A stretch of DNA of 64,000 nucleotides. Source: Niebla homalea (lineage: Eukaryota; Ascomycota; Lecanoromycetes; Lecanorales; Ramalinaceae). A program made the translations under genes and the position numbers. The notes below the pieces were generated by a model. It was not told the DNA's origin and did not search any database. It worked only from the letters and a program-made list of their open reading frames with translations. Shown one piece after another: positions 1 to 11,614 of the stretch. Position 1 is the stretch's first letter. Each line of letters opens with the position of its first letter. Location of the stretch: NCBI GenBank assembly GCA_019925105.1, contig JAHGAU010000003.1, positions 1,116,001 through 1,180,000 on the forward strand, read 5' to 3'.

Positions 1-97
1 TCACTAGCCACACTGGGGATCAAGTAATAGGAGGTACGGTCGAAAGGGTGCTCCAGCTTTGCACATGATGCAAATGCCTGCGCGATGAGCAACGAGG

Positions 98-1859
98 ATG
101 AGAAGAAGAGTCACATTTGTCCATGAGCCGCAAGACCCTATTAATTCAGAAGGATTCGTACCCACCAATGGCGCCGTGCAGATACAAGGGTTGAAAGCAG
201 CTCGCGAGGAGCGTTTCATACTCGGCTTGTATGAGCTTCCTCAGGAGGTAAGGACATTCCAATATATCTAATATATCTAGTGTTTTCGACTGGCTAAGAA
301 GGCATAGATCTGGCGAGCTCTGAAACAATGTCATGAGCTGCACCTTCGCTGGACCCGTCCGCAAGCGTTTAATTATGCTGCCCCCTTTGCTTCATATATT
401 CCGCCTGGACTACATGTCTTCTATACGCCATTGAAGAATGAGAGCGCGTATGTGAGATTGATGACCTCGGAGATCCGAGACGATCGGCTTTGACTGGGCC
501 TGCTAGTATCTTGTGCTCAGCACTCGACAAGACGTTTGGGTCGACCTTGACTGCTCAATCGTGTCAGGTGCACATTATCCCAAGCTTGTTGCTGTCTGAG
601 CTGATGATTTACAGAGAGCTCTGATACAACCTTCGATCATTTCCGAACGCTTTGCTTCATCCGCGTCCCTGCAGTATCATGAGCCATTGTCAAGTCTGGA
701 TAATCTGGCGGTCTACGTCCAGGAGAAGCTGTGTTCCAAAGGGGGCGCCAGATGTCACAAAGATGCTCTTCGCTTCGCTTACGCGGATTCCCTGCATGTT
801 GATTACGACGCCATATCGCAGACCTGTACTGTATCCGCCTACTTTGAGGGAGCTGTCAGCGTCAAGGGTGAGAAGCAGCGTGAAGGCTGGGAGGAGAGCA
901 TCAGTGATTATGGCGCCTCGGTGCCTACCGAGATTGGCATTCTGAGCGTCCAAAAAGCCACGCAATCAGAAGAGATATCCCTCGGAGGCTTCTTGATCAC
1001 CTTGGACAAAGACAAGCCGAGTAAGCGTGAAAAAGGTTGTCAGAGGACCCTTCTCTAATTAACTACCGTAGAACCCACGCTGTTCTCATTCCCTTCGCGC
1101 CACCATGCCTACAAAGCATCCAACGAACCTCAATACAGTGTCCGCTTCGACACGCCAACAGGCTTGCACCCCACCCTCCGTCTCCTCTTCAATCGCACCC
1201 AAGTCCCACCCGCCCCTTCTTGTAGCCTGCATGCCTACTCAGTGATCCCCTCATCGCTCTTCATCGACAAATACCAAATGTCCTCGGCGAACTTTCTCGC
1301 CTCGAACAACCTCCGCGCCCTCCGTGCTCTGGATGGTGAGACCGACCTGGAGGCGCCGGCCTGGGCTGTCGAGAAATGGGGCTCCGCCATGCTGCTCGAA
1401 CTTGCACCCCCCACCGCTAATACAGGAAGGGAGTGGAGTGCCACCGTACCGCTGCATCTGCGATACCAGCGTGCCTCGAGCCATGACGAAAATGGAGGAG
1501 GAGAGACCGCAAATGATTCAACAGTCACCTCATTGCCATGGCCCGTGGTCTTCTGGGCATGTCCCGCAGAGGAGGGCACGAAGATGAGCACCAACCCCTT
1601 CGACCGCGTCAATTTGGGGTACGATGGACTGTTCGGTTCGAGAACGATGTTCTACCACGTGAGTCGCGCCGCTGGTAATGGCTCGCTGGTCGAGAGCATC
1701 ACTGTGCCCGTCTTGGATCCTCGGCATGCTGCATGGATCGAGCAGGGGACGGTGGGAACTATCATTCTGGGGTTCTTGTGGGTCTGTTGGGCTTTGGCTC
1801 GACCGTCAAATGGGGGCTTTGGGAAAGGCCGTGCGGATAAGGGCGAGAAAGTCGGGTAG
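98..1859 (+). CDS. PBN1: PBN1-like (PIG-X) GPI-mannosyltransferase I cofactor
   Basis: Five exons: 98-247, 308-447, 507-567, 615-1020, 1072-1859, giving 514 residues. The start is the ATG that opens MRRRVTFVHEPQD, the usual N-terminus of fungal Pbn1. Conserved blocks seen are LKAAREERFILGLYELPQE (exon 1), PPGLHVFYTP (exon 2) and YSVRFDTPTGLHPTLR at the start of exon 5. A single hydrophobic segment near the C-terminus (about residues 475-495, GTIILGFLWVCWAL) would anchor a large lumenal domain. In this family Pbn1/PIG-X partners the mannosyltransferase Gpi14/PIG-M that adds the first mannose to GPI precursors in the ER. All splice phases close without a stop. Identification is from remembered family sequence; exon 3 (61 nt) is the least certain. 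Confidence 0.85.
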
Positions 1860-2154
1860 GCTTGTACCCTGATCCTGGTGACATACGATATTTGAACCGG
1901 TATATACTACACCAAAAGCTCTGCACTACACAAGAAGTCTGAAGAAATGGTCCAAAGCCTATTTGCCCGGGCGTAAATGTGCGTTGGCTTTCCCCCGTTA
2001 TCTCAATCCTGATCATCACATGTTCTCCTCCAGCTGGCCTAATCTCCAGGATGCACACGCAGTTTCCTCGATGTTAGCGAGATAGATGGTATTCGAAAGC
2101 GACCAGAAACATATCGCTACGAAAAGCACCAGTACATCTCGACATGGAGTTGGC

Positions 2155-2846
2155 TCAGTCAATCGTACAAGAAGATCTCCACCTCTTCATGATCTTTCCC
2201 TCGTCCTTTAGCGTACAATGCAGCCAATGACTCAAATATGCAAATCGAAGCGTCCTTGCATTTCTCGTCACTCTCACTTTGAGCCTCTTGGTGGTGTATA
2301 CTGAGGTAACTTGGGTGGGGGGGGGGTAAAGGCGCATTGCAATACCCCTCTGTACCACGATGAAACTGCTACGAGCGGCTTCGGCATTCGCATTCACCCA
2401 GAGATTGAGCTGGGATAGAATGCTAAGCCAAATGTATTCCGGCCGAATACGTAGGTGGTGGTGTTTGCTGTAGGCCATGATGGCGCCGTGAACGAAGCCG
2501 TTGCTGCGGGGCTCAATGAGTGCCAAATCTCCGTCTTGGTCATTGAACGAGGAACCCAGCATACCCTTGCATTGCTGATACCGTTCTGGACACGCCTTTC
2601 TGAGAAGACTGGTTTGATCCTGCAGTACATTACTTGACATGTGCAAATTCGCATCATGAGCTGCGGTCTTGATCGTCCCTAGCATTTTGTGCAGTAAAAA
2701 AGCTCGATGATATCGAGCTTTATCGGTCTCAGAATGGTCGACGAAGAGGTTGACTGTTTCGAGGAGATCTGAATGATCGCAGATGACGGGCGCTGTCGCC
2801 TTACCGCTTGGTCCCTGCCGCGCACTGATTTCAGTGGTCTGCCGTC
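2155..2846 (-). pseudogene. Truncated DUF4419-domain gene remnant
   Basis: An open frame runs from an acceptor-like TAG near 2849 down to the stop at 2155. Residues around NGFVHGAIMAYSKHHHLRIR and IWLSILSQLNLWVNANAE match the N-terminal core of the fungal DUF4419 family, which has no assigned function. The family then continues for another 200 or more residues after the segment equivalent to RSSFI; here the frame passes into sequence with no resemblance to it, and no later exon is seen before the PBN1 3' end at 1859. No convincing first exon was found either, so both ends look lost. I read it as a decayed copy; an annotated short gene is possible if expressed. Confidence 0.45.
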
Positions 2847-3497
2847 CTAGTACTACTCAAGTGAGTTCTTTTTCAATCCATTTCCGTTTCCTTGTACTGC
2901 AGGATGTGATCGCCCTGGCTCGTACCTAAGCATTCTGTGTCGGCTACGAGTCAGCAGTGTAGATACCGTAGAAGCTCTTCTCTCAAATGACAACCAAAGT
3001 TGCGCTCAGAAAAGCCGTGAAATCAAGTCACCCTCCACCGGCTCGTTCCAATCAGGGCCAAGACGACGCCTTCTTGTCGCGGGCACTGAAACCTCAGCTT
3101 CGCTCTGTGCATCACTCCACAACCCATCATTCCACATCATGACCATGAGAGCATTCAAGTCACACGCGATAGGGTGAGGGAGCGTGGCTTGGTAAAGGGG
3201 ACAAATTCATAGAATGGATTGACTTATCTCATCATTGCAGATTGACAGAAGAACCTGGATCACTTACTCCGCTTAACGTGCGTACCCTCGTCTGGCCCAA
3301 TGACCTGATTGGACACGCAATGAAATCGAAGTCGTTGTCCTCTAAGTCGAGACCTGAAACTTAGGCACAATGAGTACTCAGAATTGAAGAAGGGATGGTA
3401 TCCCCAGAGGGTTGTTCGCTGGTATTCTGGTCCACGCTGAAGCTGACTGCATGACTGATCTGGATTTGTGATTGACGTCGGATTTTTTATCTTTCTA
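2847..3497. other. Gene-free stretch
   Basis: No frame with recognisable coding sequence was seen. It lies between the DUF4419 remnant and the 3' end of PEX3, and could hold a lost first exon of the former. Confidence 0.4.
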
Positions 3498-5266
3498 CTA
3501 TCTTGAAGATGCTCCGGTAATGCTAGTCGCTTTAGACCAAATACTTTCGAAGCCGCCCCAAGCAGCATCAGCAATTCCACCCGCTCTGCCACGGAGTCCG
3601 GTCGTATTGGCACTAGAATTTGCACTTGAATTCACCTGTGGGCTATCTGCCATTGGGGGATCAAAGTCGGAGAAGCCATGCTGGCCCATAGGGTCGAACT
3701 CGAAATTACTGCCAAAGATGACAGCGGCAAAACCTTCGAGATCGGCAACGCTTTCCAAAGTCTGTACGTATTCATTCGGAACGCCATTGCCTATCTTGTG
3801 AGCTTCTCTCGTCATGACAGCTAGAATGGTCGCTAATTTGGCCGAAGCCGTCATCGGATCCTGCTCTGTGATATCCTGGATGCGCTCGGTAAGTGTAGCG
3901 TCCAGAGGCGATACTTTAAAGGCCTCTGATCGAAGTTTCTGATCGATCAAGTGGGAGAACGCAGCATCAAGAAGAAGCGTAATGACTTTGCTAAACATAG
4001 GCGAGTCAATCAGGTCAGCGGTCTCATTTAGTAAGACACGTAATGATGGTGAAGTCGAATCGACCAAGGTGAGTTGGGTAGAGCCGGGGGAGGATTGCTG
4101 CCCCAAAGACGCTGGATCGGCTTGAGGATCGAAGGGAGATGGAGCCATGCCCGACTGTCGTAGGACATAATCTTCTTGATCTTGAGGGGGCAGGAGGTAA
4201 GAAAGCCATTGATGAGCGCTGAAGTATGTGAGTCTTTTTCGCATCAACGCGGACAGATGATGCAAACTGACCTTCGCTCTTCAGCGGTAGAACCTTCGAC
4301 CTTCCTCCGAACATCGAGAATCAGCTGCGACATCTTGTCTACTGCGATATCTTCTGTTGGTTTGACAGCGCCAAAAGTGTCCTGCACAGCAGTTTGCACT
4401 TTTGTCATCACAATACGCCAGCCACGATGCAGTAACCACCAGCTGAAGGTCAGATATTTACGATTGGTCTCAAAGTCGGCCCCACGTGCGCGCTCAGTAC
4501 CATCGTCATCTCGATTTTCGAGACTGATGGTTGGGGACTCGGGCGAAGGTGATACTTGGGAGACTATGCTCAAAAAGTAATTCTTTCGGCCCAGGAGGTT
4601 CAATTGGATTCGCGTTAGAAGGCTGAGCAGAGCCACACAGTAGATGAGAGTAAACGCGCGAGTAATGGCTGGTGGAAGATTAGCAACAATCAAGAAGTTG
4701 GCCCATTCCGACCTTCTACACACCGCTGATCTTGAGCTCACTCCACAACTGTGCCTTCGTCCTGGCTGGCTTCAATGCTCCTTGATCGGCGCTCGACGTG
4801 GTAGCCTGACTGGCGTGCAAAAAGCTATCAGCGAGGCTGCTCTCTCGATCGGTAGCACTTGGGGCTGTTGATGAAGCTTCAGATGGTGCTATTTCCGATG
4901 TATTGGCACTCCGACCAAGCCTTTCGGCCTTTTTGTGCTGCAATTCTTGGGTAATGCGTTCCGAAGGTTGTGCCTCGATTACATTGTCGGTCAGGGTTGG
5001 CAGAAGCTCGAGCACTGTAATTGTGCAATCCTCTTGATTTTGTTGAAACCTACGACGCATGCTGGATCCAGTCAGACATGTAGCCTGGGGCTTGCTGGGG
5101 CCACCAACTTCTCCTTAGCTATACGGTCACTAGCCACATGATCTCTGGCCTCCGTGATCTTTGAAACGACATATTGACCTGCAATGTATCCTACACCAAC
5201 TGCACCAGCTCCTATTGCAAATGTTGTCCGGTTCCGGCGAAACCAGCGCCTGGTGGCGGAGATCAT
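3498..5266 (-). CDS. PEX3: Peroxin-3 (peroxisomal membrane protein import)
   Basis: Four exons on the minus strand: 5266-5109, 5061-4724, 4668-4272, 4218-3498, giving 537 residues. The N-terminus MISATRRWFRRNRTT followed by a glycine/alanine-rich hydrophobic stretch (about residues 15-33) is the Pex3 membrane anchor. After the first intron the frame reads NMRRRFQQNQEDC, a Pex3 hallmark; LLTRIQLNLLGRKNYF follows the second. I start at the second in-frame ATG rather than the one 14 codons upstream (5308) because the family begins there. Pex3 docks Pex19 with its membrane-protein cargo at the peroxisome and also takes part in pexophagy. Length fits filamentous-fungal Pex3. It is divergent from ATG101, with 344 bp between start codons. 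Confidence 0.93.
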
Positions 5267-5610
5267 AGTGGAATGAAGTTTCAGAGCTTCGAAGAGGACA
5301 GAAGGCATGGTGGTTGAAAGCCAATCGGATGTGACTTAGAAGTCGTAGGCAGATAACATGGCATTTCGCGCCGGTGACATAAAGTCTGTGGCTAGGCCGC
5401 TAGGGAGCATAGAGAGCTCAGTCCTCGGCCCGTCCACCTGGAACCTTTGGTTGGACCCTTGGAAATCCTCCGATGGGCCATGACGGACGATAACAAGTCG
5501 CACAACGTCAGATCGTCTTGTGTGAAGCTATAAGTAAGCATGTCCTCCTGCTAGGCTCGTCAATGCCTCTTGAATGACACTCATCATATCGCGATTTCTA
5601 ATACCACACA
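5267..5610. promoter_or_regulatory. Shared divergent promoter PEX3 / ATG101
   Basis: The 344 bp between the two start codons must hold both 5' leaders and promoters. No named motif was recognised. Co-regulation of the two genes is possible but is inference only. Confidence 0.4.
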
Positions 5611-6318
5611 ATGGAGCAGCGAAAACCGCCGGAGTATCTGGTCGAAGTCCTTGCCGATCCCACTTGTATCAAAGACGTTGTTCGCGGTACCTACGAGTAA
5701 TAGAATATGCGCGCTCCCCCCCTCTGACTGTGTACAAGGCATTCTACATACTATATTCTTCCATCGCTACTTTCCTCCTGTCCGCCCGTCATCACTCGAA
5801 GTTCTTGACTTCACTTTACCCCTGATACCGGATCATGAACTGGAGAATCTCATAGATCTGCGAGCTGGACAGCTGTCCCGACAATTGAGCTCGACCTCTT
5901 CGTCGCCGAGAAGTAGTGTGCGCGGCGTTCTGACCGTACAATTTTTCGAAAAGAAGAGGAAGAAGGCAGGTGGTGGCCTAGGATGGTTTACTGGCGTGAA
6001 AGGGGAAGAGGATATATGCTGGGAGAACTGGACCTTGGAGGTCACCCTTGCAACTCCTAAAACAGAGGATGGTCAGTCAATGATGCATGGTCCACAATCC
6101 TAGGTAGAAGCCTAATGCTGATGGATGCTCCAGAGCGGACAAAGGTCATGAAGGCGATCAACTCGTCCTTGCAGAAGACGACTCAGAAAATACTGACGAC
6201 AGTCAACCGCGATAAGGAACATATACCTCCTATCACTACGAGCGAGTCAAATCCTTTCCCGTATAGCATTGACATTAACCCCAAGGTCGAGGGCTGGGGA
6301 GGTGGCACTGCGACGTAA
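5611..6318 (+). CDS. ATG101: ATG101, HORMA-domain autophagy-initiation protein
   Basis: Three exons: 5611-5686, 5739-6071, 6134-6318, giving 197 residues. The start MEQRKPPEYLVEVLAD and the junction GILHTIFFHRYFPPV are typical of Atg101, as are VQFFEKKRKK, the tryptophan-bearing stretch near CWENWTLEVTLATP (the family's exposed WF finger lies in this part), and the C-terminal NRDKEHIPPITTSES / NPFPY. Atg101 pairs with the HORMA domain of Atg13 in the ULK/Atg1 complex; fungi with Atg101 generally lack Atg29 and Atg31. The C-terminus carries a short extension ending in GWGGGTAT. All splice phases close cleanly. It is convergent with YOP1. Confidence 0.93.
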
Positions 6319-6693
6319 TGAAGATTCGTCACTTTTCATACCTCTTTGACGCGAAGAATAAGATGGATCGGAGCAACAGTCACTGTTGAAAGATAGGCTC
6401 GATCGTAATGAATGCGAACCAAAGGAATAGTCGATGAAATGCAGCGTGAGAAAGCAGTGGACTTGCACTGACAACGAATTCAAAGTCTGTCGACGAACTA
6501 ATCCATGAACTAGTCTCATACGCACAAGCTTTTGTCACGCCGTCTTGAATCGTTCCAGGACTACAATGTGCTCTCTCGATTGTCCGCGGAATTGACAAAC
6601 TCTATGTGACCCAGCGTCCCCAAATAAGGGGTCGACCCATGCTTGTAGCATCTACTGTCGTCCTTTGCGCTCCCCTTTAGCGTTTCGGATCCT
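6319..6693. other. Convergent 3' spacer, ATG101 / YOP1
   Basis: This 375-bp gap between two stop codons should hold both 3' UTRs. Nothing else was recognised. Confidence 0.4.
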
Positions 6694-7549
6694 TCAACCG
6701 ATGTGAGGCTTCGTCGCCTGGTCAGCCTGAGAACGAAGGCCAGCGGAGGTAGAGCCGCCTTCAGTGAAGAATCGACCAAAGACAGGCTGGATCAGGGAGC
6801 GGAAGACAATTTGGGCACCACTACCGCATGGATTAGCTGAAGAGAGTCAGTCACGTGCACGTGCACACATACCCAGTTTGGGGAAGTGCCATCCAAAGCA
6901 CAAGGACAAACTTGAAGGTGTAGTAGAATGCTATGCAAATGTCAGCATGAGCTATCAGACGGGAAGCGTGCAACTTACGAAACCAGTAGACGGCCTTCAC
7001 GGCGCTCTCAAACACTGTCAAGAAGGCATAGACCACCCAATACTATGAGGCTCGTATCAGACAATCATGAAGGAAGAACAACGTCTTGGACGAGGGGCGT
7101 CAAGTAAACTCACGGTCAACCACTACAGGAGGATTAGTATTGATTCGGGTGGTTGAGGTCTACTGAATGCTCACCTGAGTATCATCGGTCTTGCTGGAAG
7201 AGAAGAGGGCATCCATAGAATAGTATCCGGGAATCAAGAAGCCAGCAAAATTGACAAGGAACTCGCCAGCGATGTTGAAAAAGACGAGAAAGAAGTAAAC
7301 TCCAGCGAGTCCCAGGAAGGCATAGACTTTGGGCACGGATGTTTGCTTTTCAAAGTTGTTGAGCATAGGATACTTGGAGAGCTGTTGGTTCTCACAGATC
7401 AGCAATGATGGCCAATAGACGAGTAGATGCTGGAGCAGAGGAATGATATAGCTGGGGAATGGGGATATCGGTTCTGGTGCGTTTAATGGAATACATACCT
7501 CCTTATCTATCTGCGAGATCTGATGCTGAGACTTTTCCTGGAACGACAT
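6694..7549 (-). CDS. YOP1: YOP1/DP1/REEP5-type ER-shaping protein
   Basis: Six exons: 7549-7499, 7381-7175, 7122-7114, 7042-6979, 6930-6873, 6820-6694, giving 171 residues, the usual YOP1 length. Conserved blocks are LSKYPMLNNFEKQTSVPK, the paired hydrophobic hairpins YAFLGLAGVYFFLVFFNIAG and LVNFAGFLIPGYYS, SKTDDTQWLTYWVVYAF, PFYYTFKFVLVLW and AQIVFRSLIQPVFGRFF. Yop1 bends the membrane of tubular ER together with reticulons and Sey1/atlastin. The WLT tripeptide of the conserved QWLTYW motif is encoded by a 9-nt exon flanked by GT/AG introns. The C-terminus ends in QATKPHIG. Confidence 0.92.
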
Positions 7550-8233
7550 CTTGTAGGACGAGCTGTCGTGGTATGGATAAGGCTAATGTATAGAGTTTCA
7601 ATCAACGTTATTGCCACGCTTGTGGTTGAAGAAGCTTTCTGTCGTGGAGATGGAAATATGGTAGTCAAACGGTTGCGAGGAAGTGTCCGGTATGCAGACT
7701 GTCCTCGATACCCTGGCTTGGAAGAATTACGGCATCATCTGCTAAGCCCTATCCCACACTTGGTCTAGCAGATTCTAAGCTTGTTGTGCGAGCAACCAGC
7801 GGCAAGTAAACATGATCAATTCCTTCTACCACATCTCGCCATGCAGATCGAGTTGGAGCCCAGCATTTCTTATCTATGTGTCATTGTCTTTCATGGCTGA
7901 TCGTCGAAAAGATCGCGAGTTACTCCCTGCCCTCATTGCTCATTCTCCGAGCCTGGGCCCTCTTGCAGGACAGCTTCCGCCTCCTCAATATCAAAAATTA
8001 ACCCGTTCGATCATCAACCTCCTTCGAAGCCAATGAAGATAGGGGCAGGGCAGTGGAAGAGTGGAAATTGCAAGCTTTCAGCAAGCTCATGATTGGCAAA
8101 TTTAGAGCTTTGGCGGCTGCCTCTGACTATTGCGTCAATTGACATCAGTGGCATTGACTTTGTTGATAAACACTGTGCTCGCTCAGTCGATTGCCTGCCT
8201 AGTCCAGGGTCTTCACCCTTCTTTACTTTTGCT
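7550..8233. promoter_or_regulatory. Divergent promoter region YOP1 / RFX
   Basis: This 684-bp spacer separates the divergent YOP1 and RFX start codons. It holds a 74-codon plus-strand frame at 7812-8036 that has no recognised relatives and could be an upstream ORF in the RFX leader. No regulatory motif could be assigned. Confidence 0.35.
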
Positions 8234-10836
8234 ATGGAATCTGGCGAGCAAAGGCCTGGATCTAGTACGTCGGCCTCAACGACGAGTAATCCACCAAGAC
8301 AGACATCGCGCGCATCGACTACAAGCATACACACCCCAGTGGAGCCAAATTCACACCCATATCAGCATGTGTTTCATCCAGGGAATATGCAGCAGCAGAT
8401 GCCGCCACAAATGGGTAGCTTGCCATATAGCGCGGAAGAAATGATCAGTCGGTCACAACATCAGTTGACCAATCCGCCGCAAGCTTATGCAGTCGATCCC
8501 TCACTTCACACGCACAATTCTGCATCGAGGGCAATGAGCGTCGACACTGCTTACCCTGCTGGCCCTCATGACGTTCAAAGGCCGCCACTGTACCATTCGC
8601 AGTCTTTTGATGGTAAAGAGAATGCCACCTTCTTCCCAATTGATGAAGCAAAACAACACACAGGCATGAGTCAGCCGGCAGGACCGAAGAGGGCCAAAGG
8701 AAATGCGTCTGCACAGGCGAATGACCAAGAGTTGAGAAGGCTGTTCACAGAACATCAACATCAACAATTGCAGGACATTGCCGCCTCGGTCTTAGCCAAC
8801 GAAAGAGGCCCCAAGGCGGAGAAAACGAAACAAGTTTTCGCAATGATATGGTGAGGATCCAAAATAAATCAGCCAACCACCCACTGACCATTGCTCCTAG
8901 GCTCAACACATCATGCAGGAGGGCGAGCACTTCTGTGCCTAGGAGCAGAGTATACTCAAAATATGCCGACTCATGTGGGACACAGCGTGTGCCTCTGTTG
9001 AACCCGGCTTCCTTTGGAAAATTAGTCCGCATTATCTTTCCTGGTATTACCACCCGCCGGCTAGGTATCCGTGGGGAGTCCAAATACCACTATGTAGATT
9101 TGGATCTCGTCGAGGATGACCCAGATGATCACCATTCACCCAGCCTTCAAGCCACTGGAGGTCCTGGCCTGCCGTCATTCACAAGGCCTCAATTGCCGCC
9201 TGATACTGCTGACTTTCCCACACCCAGCATCCCTTTCGAGCCCGGCCATCATCAATTAGACTCTCAGTCAAGAAGAGAGTCCAAAGGGCACCTCTTCCTT
9301 AACCGAGATAAGCGTTCCATCACGCAAGGACCTTCTCGATCGAATATGATCTGCCGCCAACTCAAATTCCCAACATACAGTGAGAAAGCCTTTCCAGACA
9401 ACGCCCCGATCGAGCTTCCTGATCTTCAAAAGTATCTGCCATCCGGTACAGACCATGATACTGCAAAGGCGTTGAGAGCCCTGTATAGATCTCACTGTAT
9501 ATCGGTCATCGACTGCGTCCGATACTGCAAGGAAAAGTCTTTTTGGCATCACTTTAGCTCCTTGCATGGAACGCTCACGTTGCCCGTGCAGAAGCTGCTC
9601 GCTCACCCTAATATTGCTCCTTGGATCAGGGAGTGTGACTGGCTGATGTACCAAAAGCTGATCCAATACGTCTCACCCTTAGCCTTACAGGTCCTACCGA
9701 ATCTAATCATCAGCACGTTCCAATCGATTGCCGACAATCTGGGAAAGCACATCCGCACTGTTTACCAGCAGCACCCACAATACGTGCAAGACGCCAAAAT
9801 GGGACCCGCGACCATTTTTGCAAGCCTCTTGAACCGTTTGCTCAGGGTCAACGCTGCTTCTCACGCCGCAGCACACATCTTGAGCAATGATATCACTCGC
9901 GATCAGATGTGGCAGGACTGGGTACTTCACGTCAGACCTCAAGCTATTGCGGAGAGTTGTTTGCCGGGGGTAGGATATTCGAGGTGTATTCAGATACTTG
10001 CCGGCGAGGTTCGCGCGCTTCTGTCGCCTCTGACCATGACCGACATCGATGGCATGCAGCAAGTCTATGTGAATACCACAATGGCGTCTGATGCGTTCAT
10101 AGACGGTCTCGATGAGGTTGAAGAGAATTCTACGCAGTCTGTGCTCGATCGCTGGGTGACTTTCCTAAATGGACTCTCCTCCAGGTTCCCCAATGCAGAT
10201 GCGAGAACGATTCTGCAGTGCGTGAGTGACGTAAGCACTGCTGCGTTGCGAGACGTCACTATGGCAACAGCAGTAAGTTTTGGCCAATGGACAGTTGCGA
10301 AGGTCTGGCTTGACGAAATGATGCTGTGGCTTGCGGAAAAGGGAGGGTTCTTGGAAAATCCTCCAAACAGTGCAGAGATGAGGCCACAGAAGCGCTCAGC
10401 AGACGAGGCACGCCTGGACCTGGTCGAGGATCCTATGTCGAGACCGCAAACAAGGTCTGGAGACAATGGAACGGTAGGAGGCCAGCAAAGAAACCCTGAC
10501 CACAACCAAACCTCCGAGCGAGGGCCATACAATCCTCCGTCCACCCCTGCTTTTGAATTTTCCTATCACAATCCTGCAAGTTCTCCGCAAGATATGGAAA
10601 CAACGACAGTACACCACCAACATCCCAGCACCTTACCTCAGACTCAGCAACCCAACGACGGGCATGTGAAGCGAGATCCTGGACTCCCCGGTCATGATCT
10701 CGATCCCAACGATGACAGCGGCATCGGTCTGGATCTCGACATCCCGCAACGGCAGACACCCATCCGGACGACCGAATACGGCGGTTTCATTGCCAGCAAC
10801 AACAATAGCGATCCAGCAGATGTGGTGGTCTGCTAA
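8234..10836 (+). CDS. RFX-family winged-helix transcription factor
   Basis: Two exons: 8234-8850 and 8901-10836, giving about 850 residues. The RFX DNA-binding domain (about residues 202-276) is split by the intron at the Trp of FAMIW. It includes VPRSRVYSKYADSC, NPASFGKLVRIIFPGI and TTRRLGIRGESKYHY; the last part holds the RRLG..G.SKYHY signature that contacts X-box DNA. The N-terminus is Gln/Pro/Ser-rich and disordered. The middle (about 380-720) has the helical character of the fungal RFX extended region, and the C-terminus is acidic and Asp/Pro-rich. Fungal members (Crt1, Sak1, RfxA, Cpcr1) act as repressors or activators in DNA-damage response, cell cycle and development. The ATG at 8234 is chosen because upstream sequence is not RFX-like; an in-frame ATG at 8093 is the alternative. 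Confidence 0.9.
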
Positions 10837-11614
10837 CACACCCATGATGTATGTTGAGTGTTATCGCTCGAATCATGATGCGCTATTTGCGATGGCGTTC
10901 TCTGGAGTTGGGAGTGAGCGACTGAGTGGTATTTGCAGGGGCGTTGGGCGTTTAGGTTCGATGAGGGATGAGGCCATGATCACGACGGGGGATGAGCATT
11001 CGTCAGGTCAGAAAGTCCTTGTGCAGGTCGTTTCCCTCAAGGACATCGGCACGATCACGATAAGAAGGCAGGAGGAGTTGACAGCAACAGGTCTGTCCTT
11101 TTGTCAAGCGTCTTTTTGTAACCATAACCATACCCCGAGCCAGAGGGGTGTGTTGGCGGCAAAGCATTGGCCGCAATACTGCAGCTTCTTTACTTACTAC
11201 TGTACCACCGTACCGTCGTCCTTCAGGTCAGGGGACATTTGTAGTGCAAGATACCTACGTCAAGCGCAAGTTGAACAGGGCGTGCGGAACCATCTTTTGT
11301 GTGGGGGCTGTTGCAGGCATCGCCATTTCAGTAATGCCTCTTGAAAGGATAGATCAAAGAAGAGTCCAAATCATGACTCATTTCGTGCAACTTCGCATAC
11401 ACAATGTACCGCATGCGTCCTCCCCCACAACATACATGATAGAAGCATTGGGCGATAGTCTTGCCTACTTTCCACGTCTCATCAGACTCATCGGTGTCCT
11501 ACCGGCCATTTGGGTATCATGAGACATCACCGAAGACATAGAGCATGACCATAGCATACCCAAGTGGACGCAATTGAGTATCCCCATGTATCCACGAGAG
11601 AACGCCATGAACCA
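10837..11614. other. Convergent intergenic region
   Basis: This 778-bp gap lies between the RFX stop and the end of the next minus-strand gene. Frames here are short and show no recognisable family. Confidence 0.4.

Noticed and set aside
7812..8036. 74-codon plus-strand frame (MINSFYHIS...) upstream of RFX
   Set aside because: No family resemblance; it ends before the RFX start and fits a leader or upstream ORF better than a gene.
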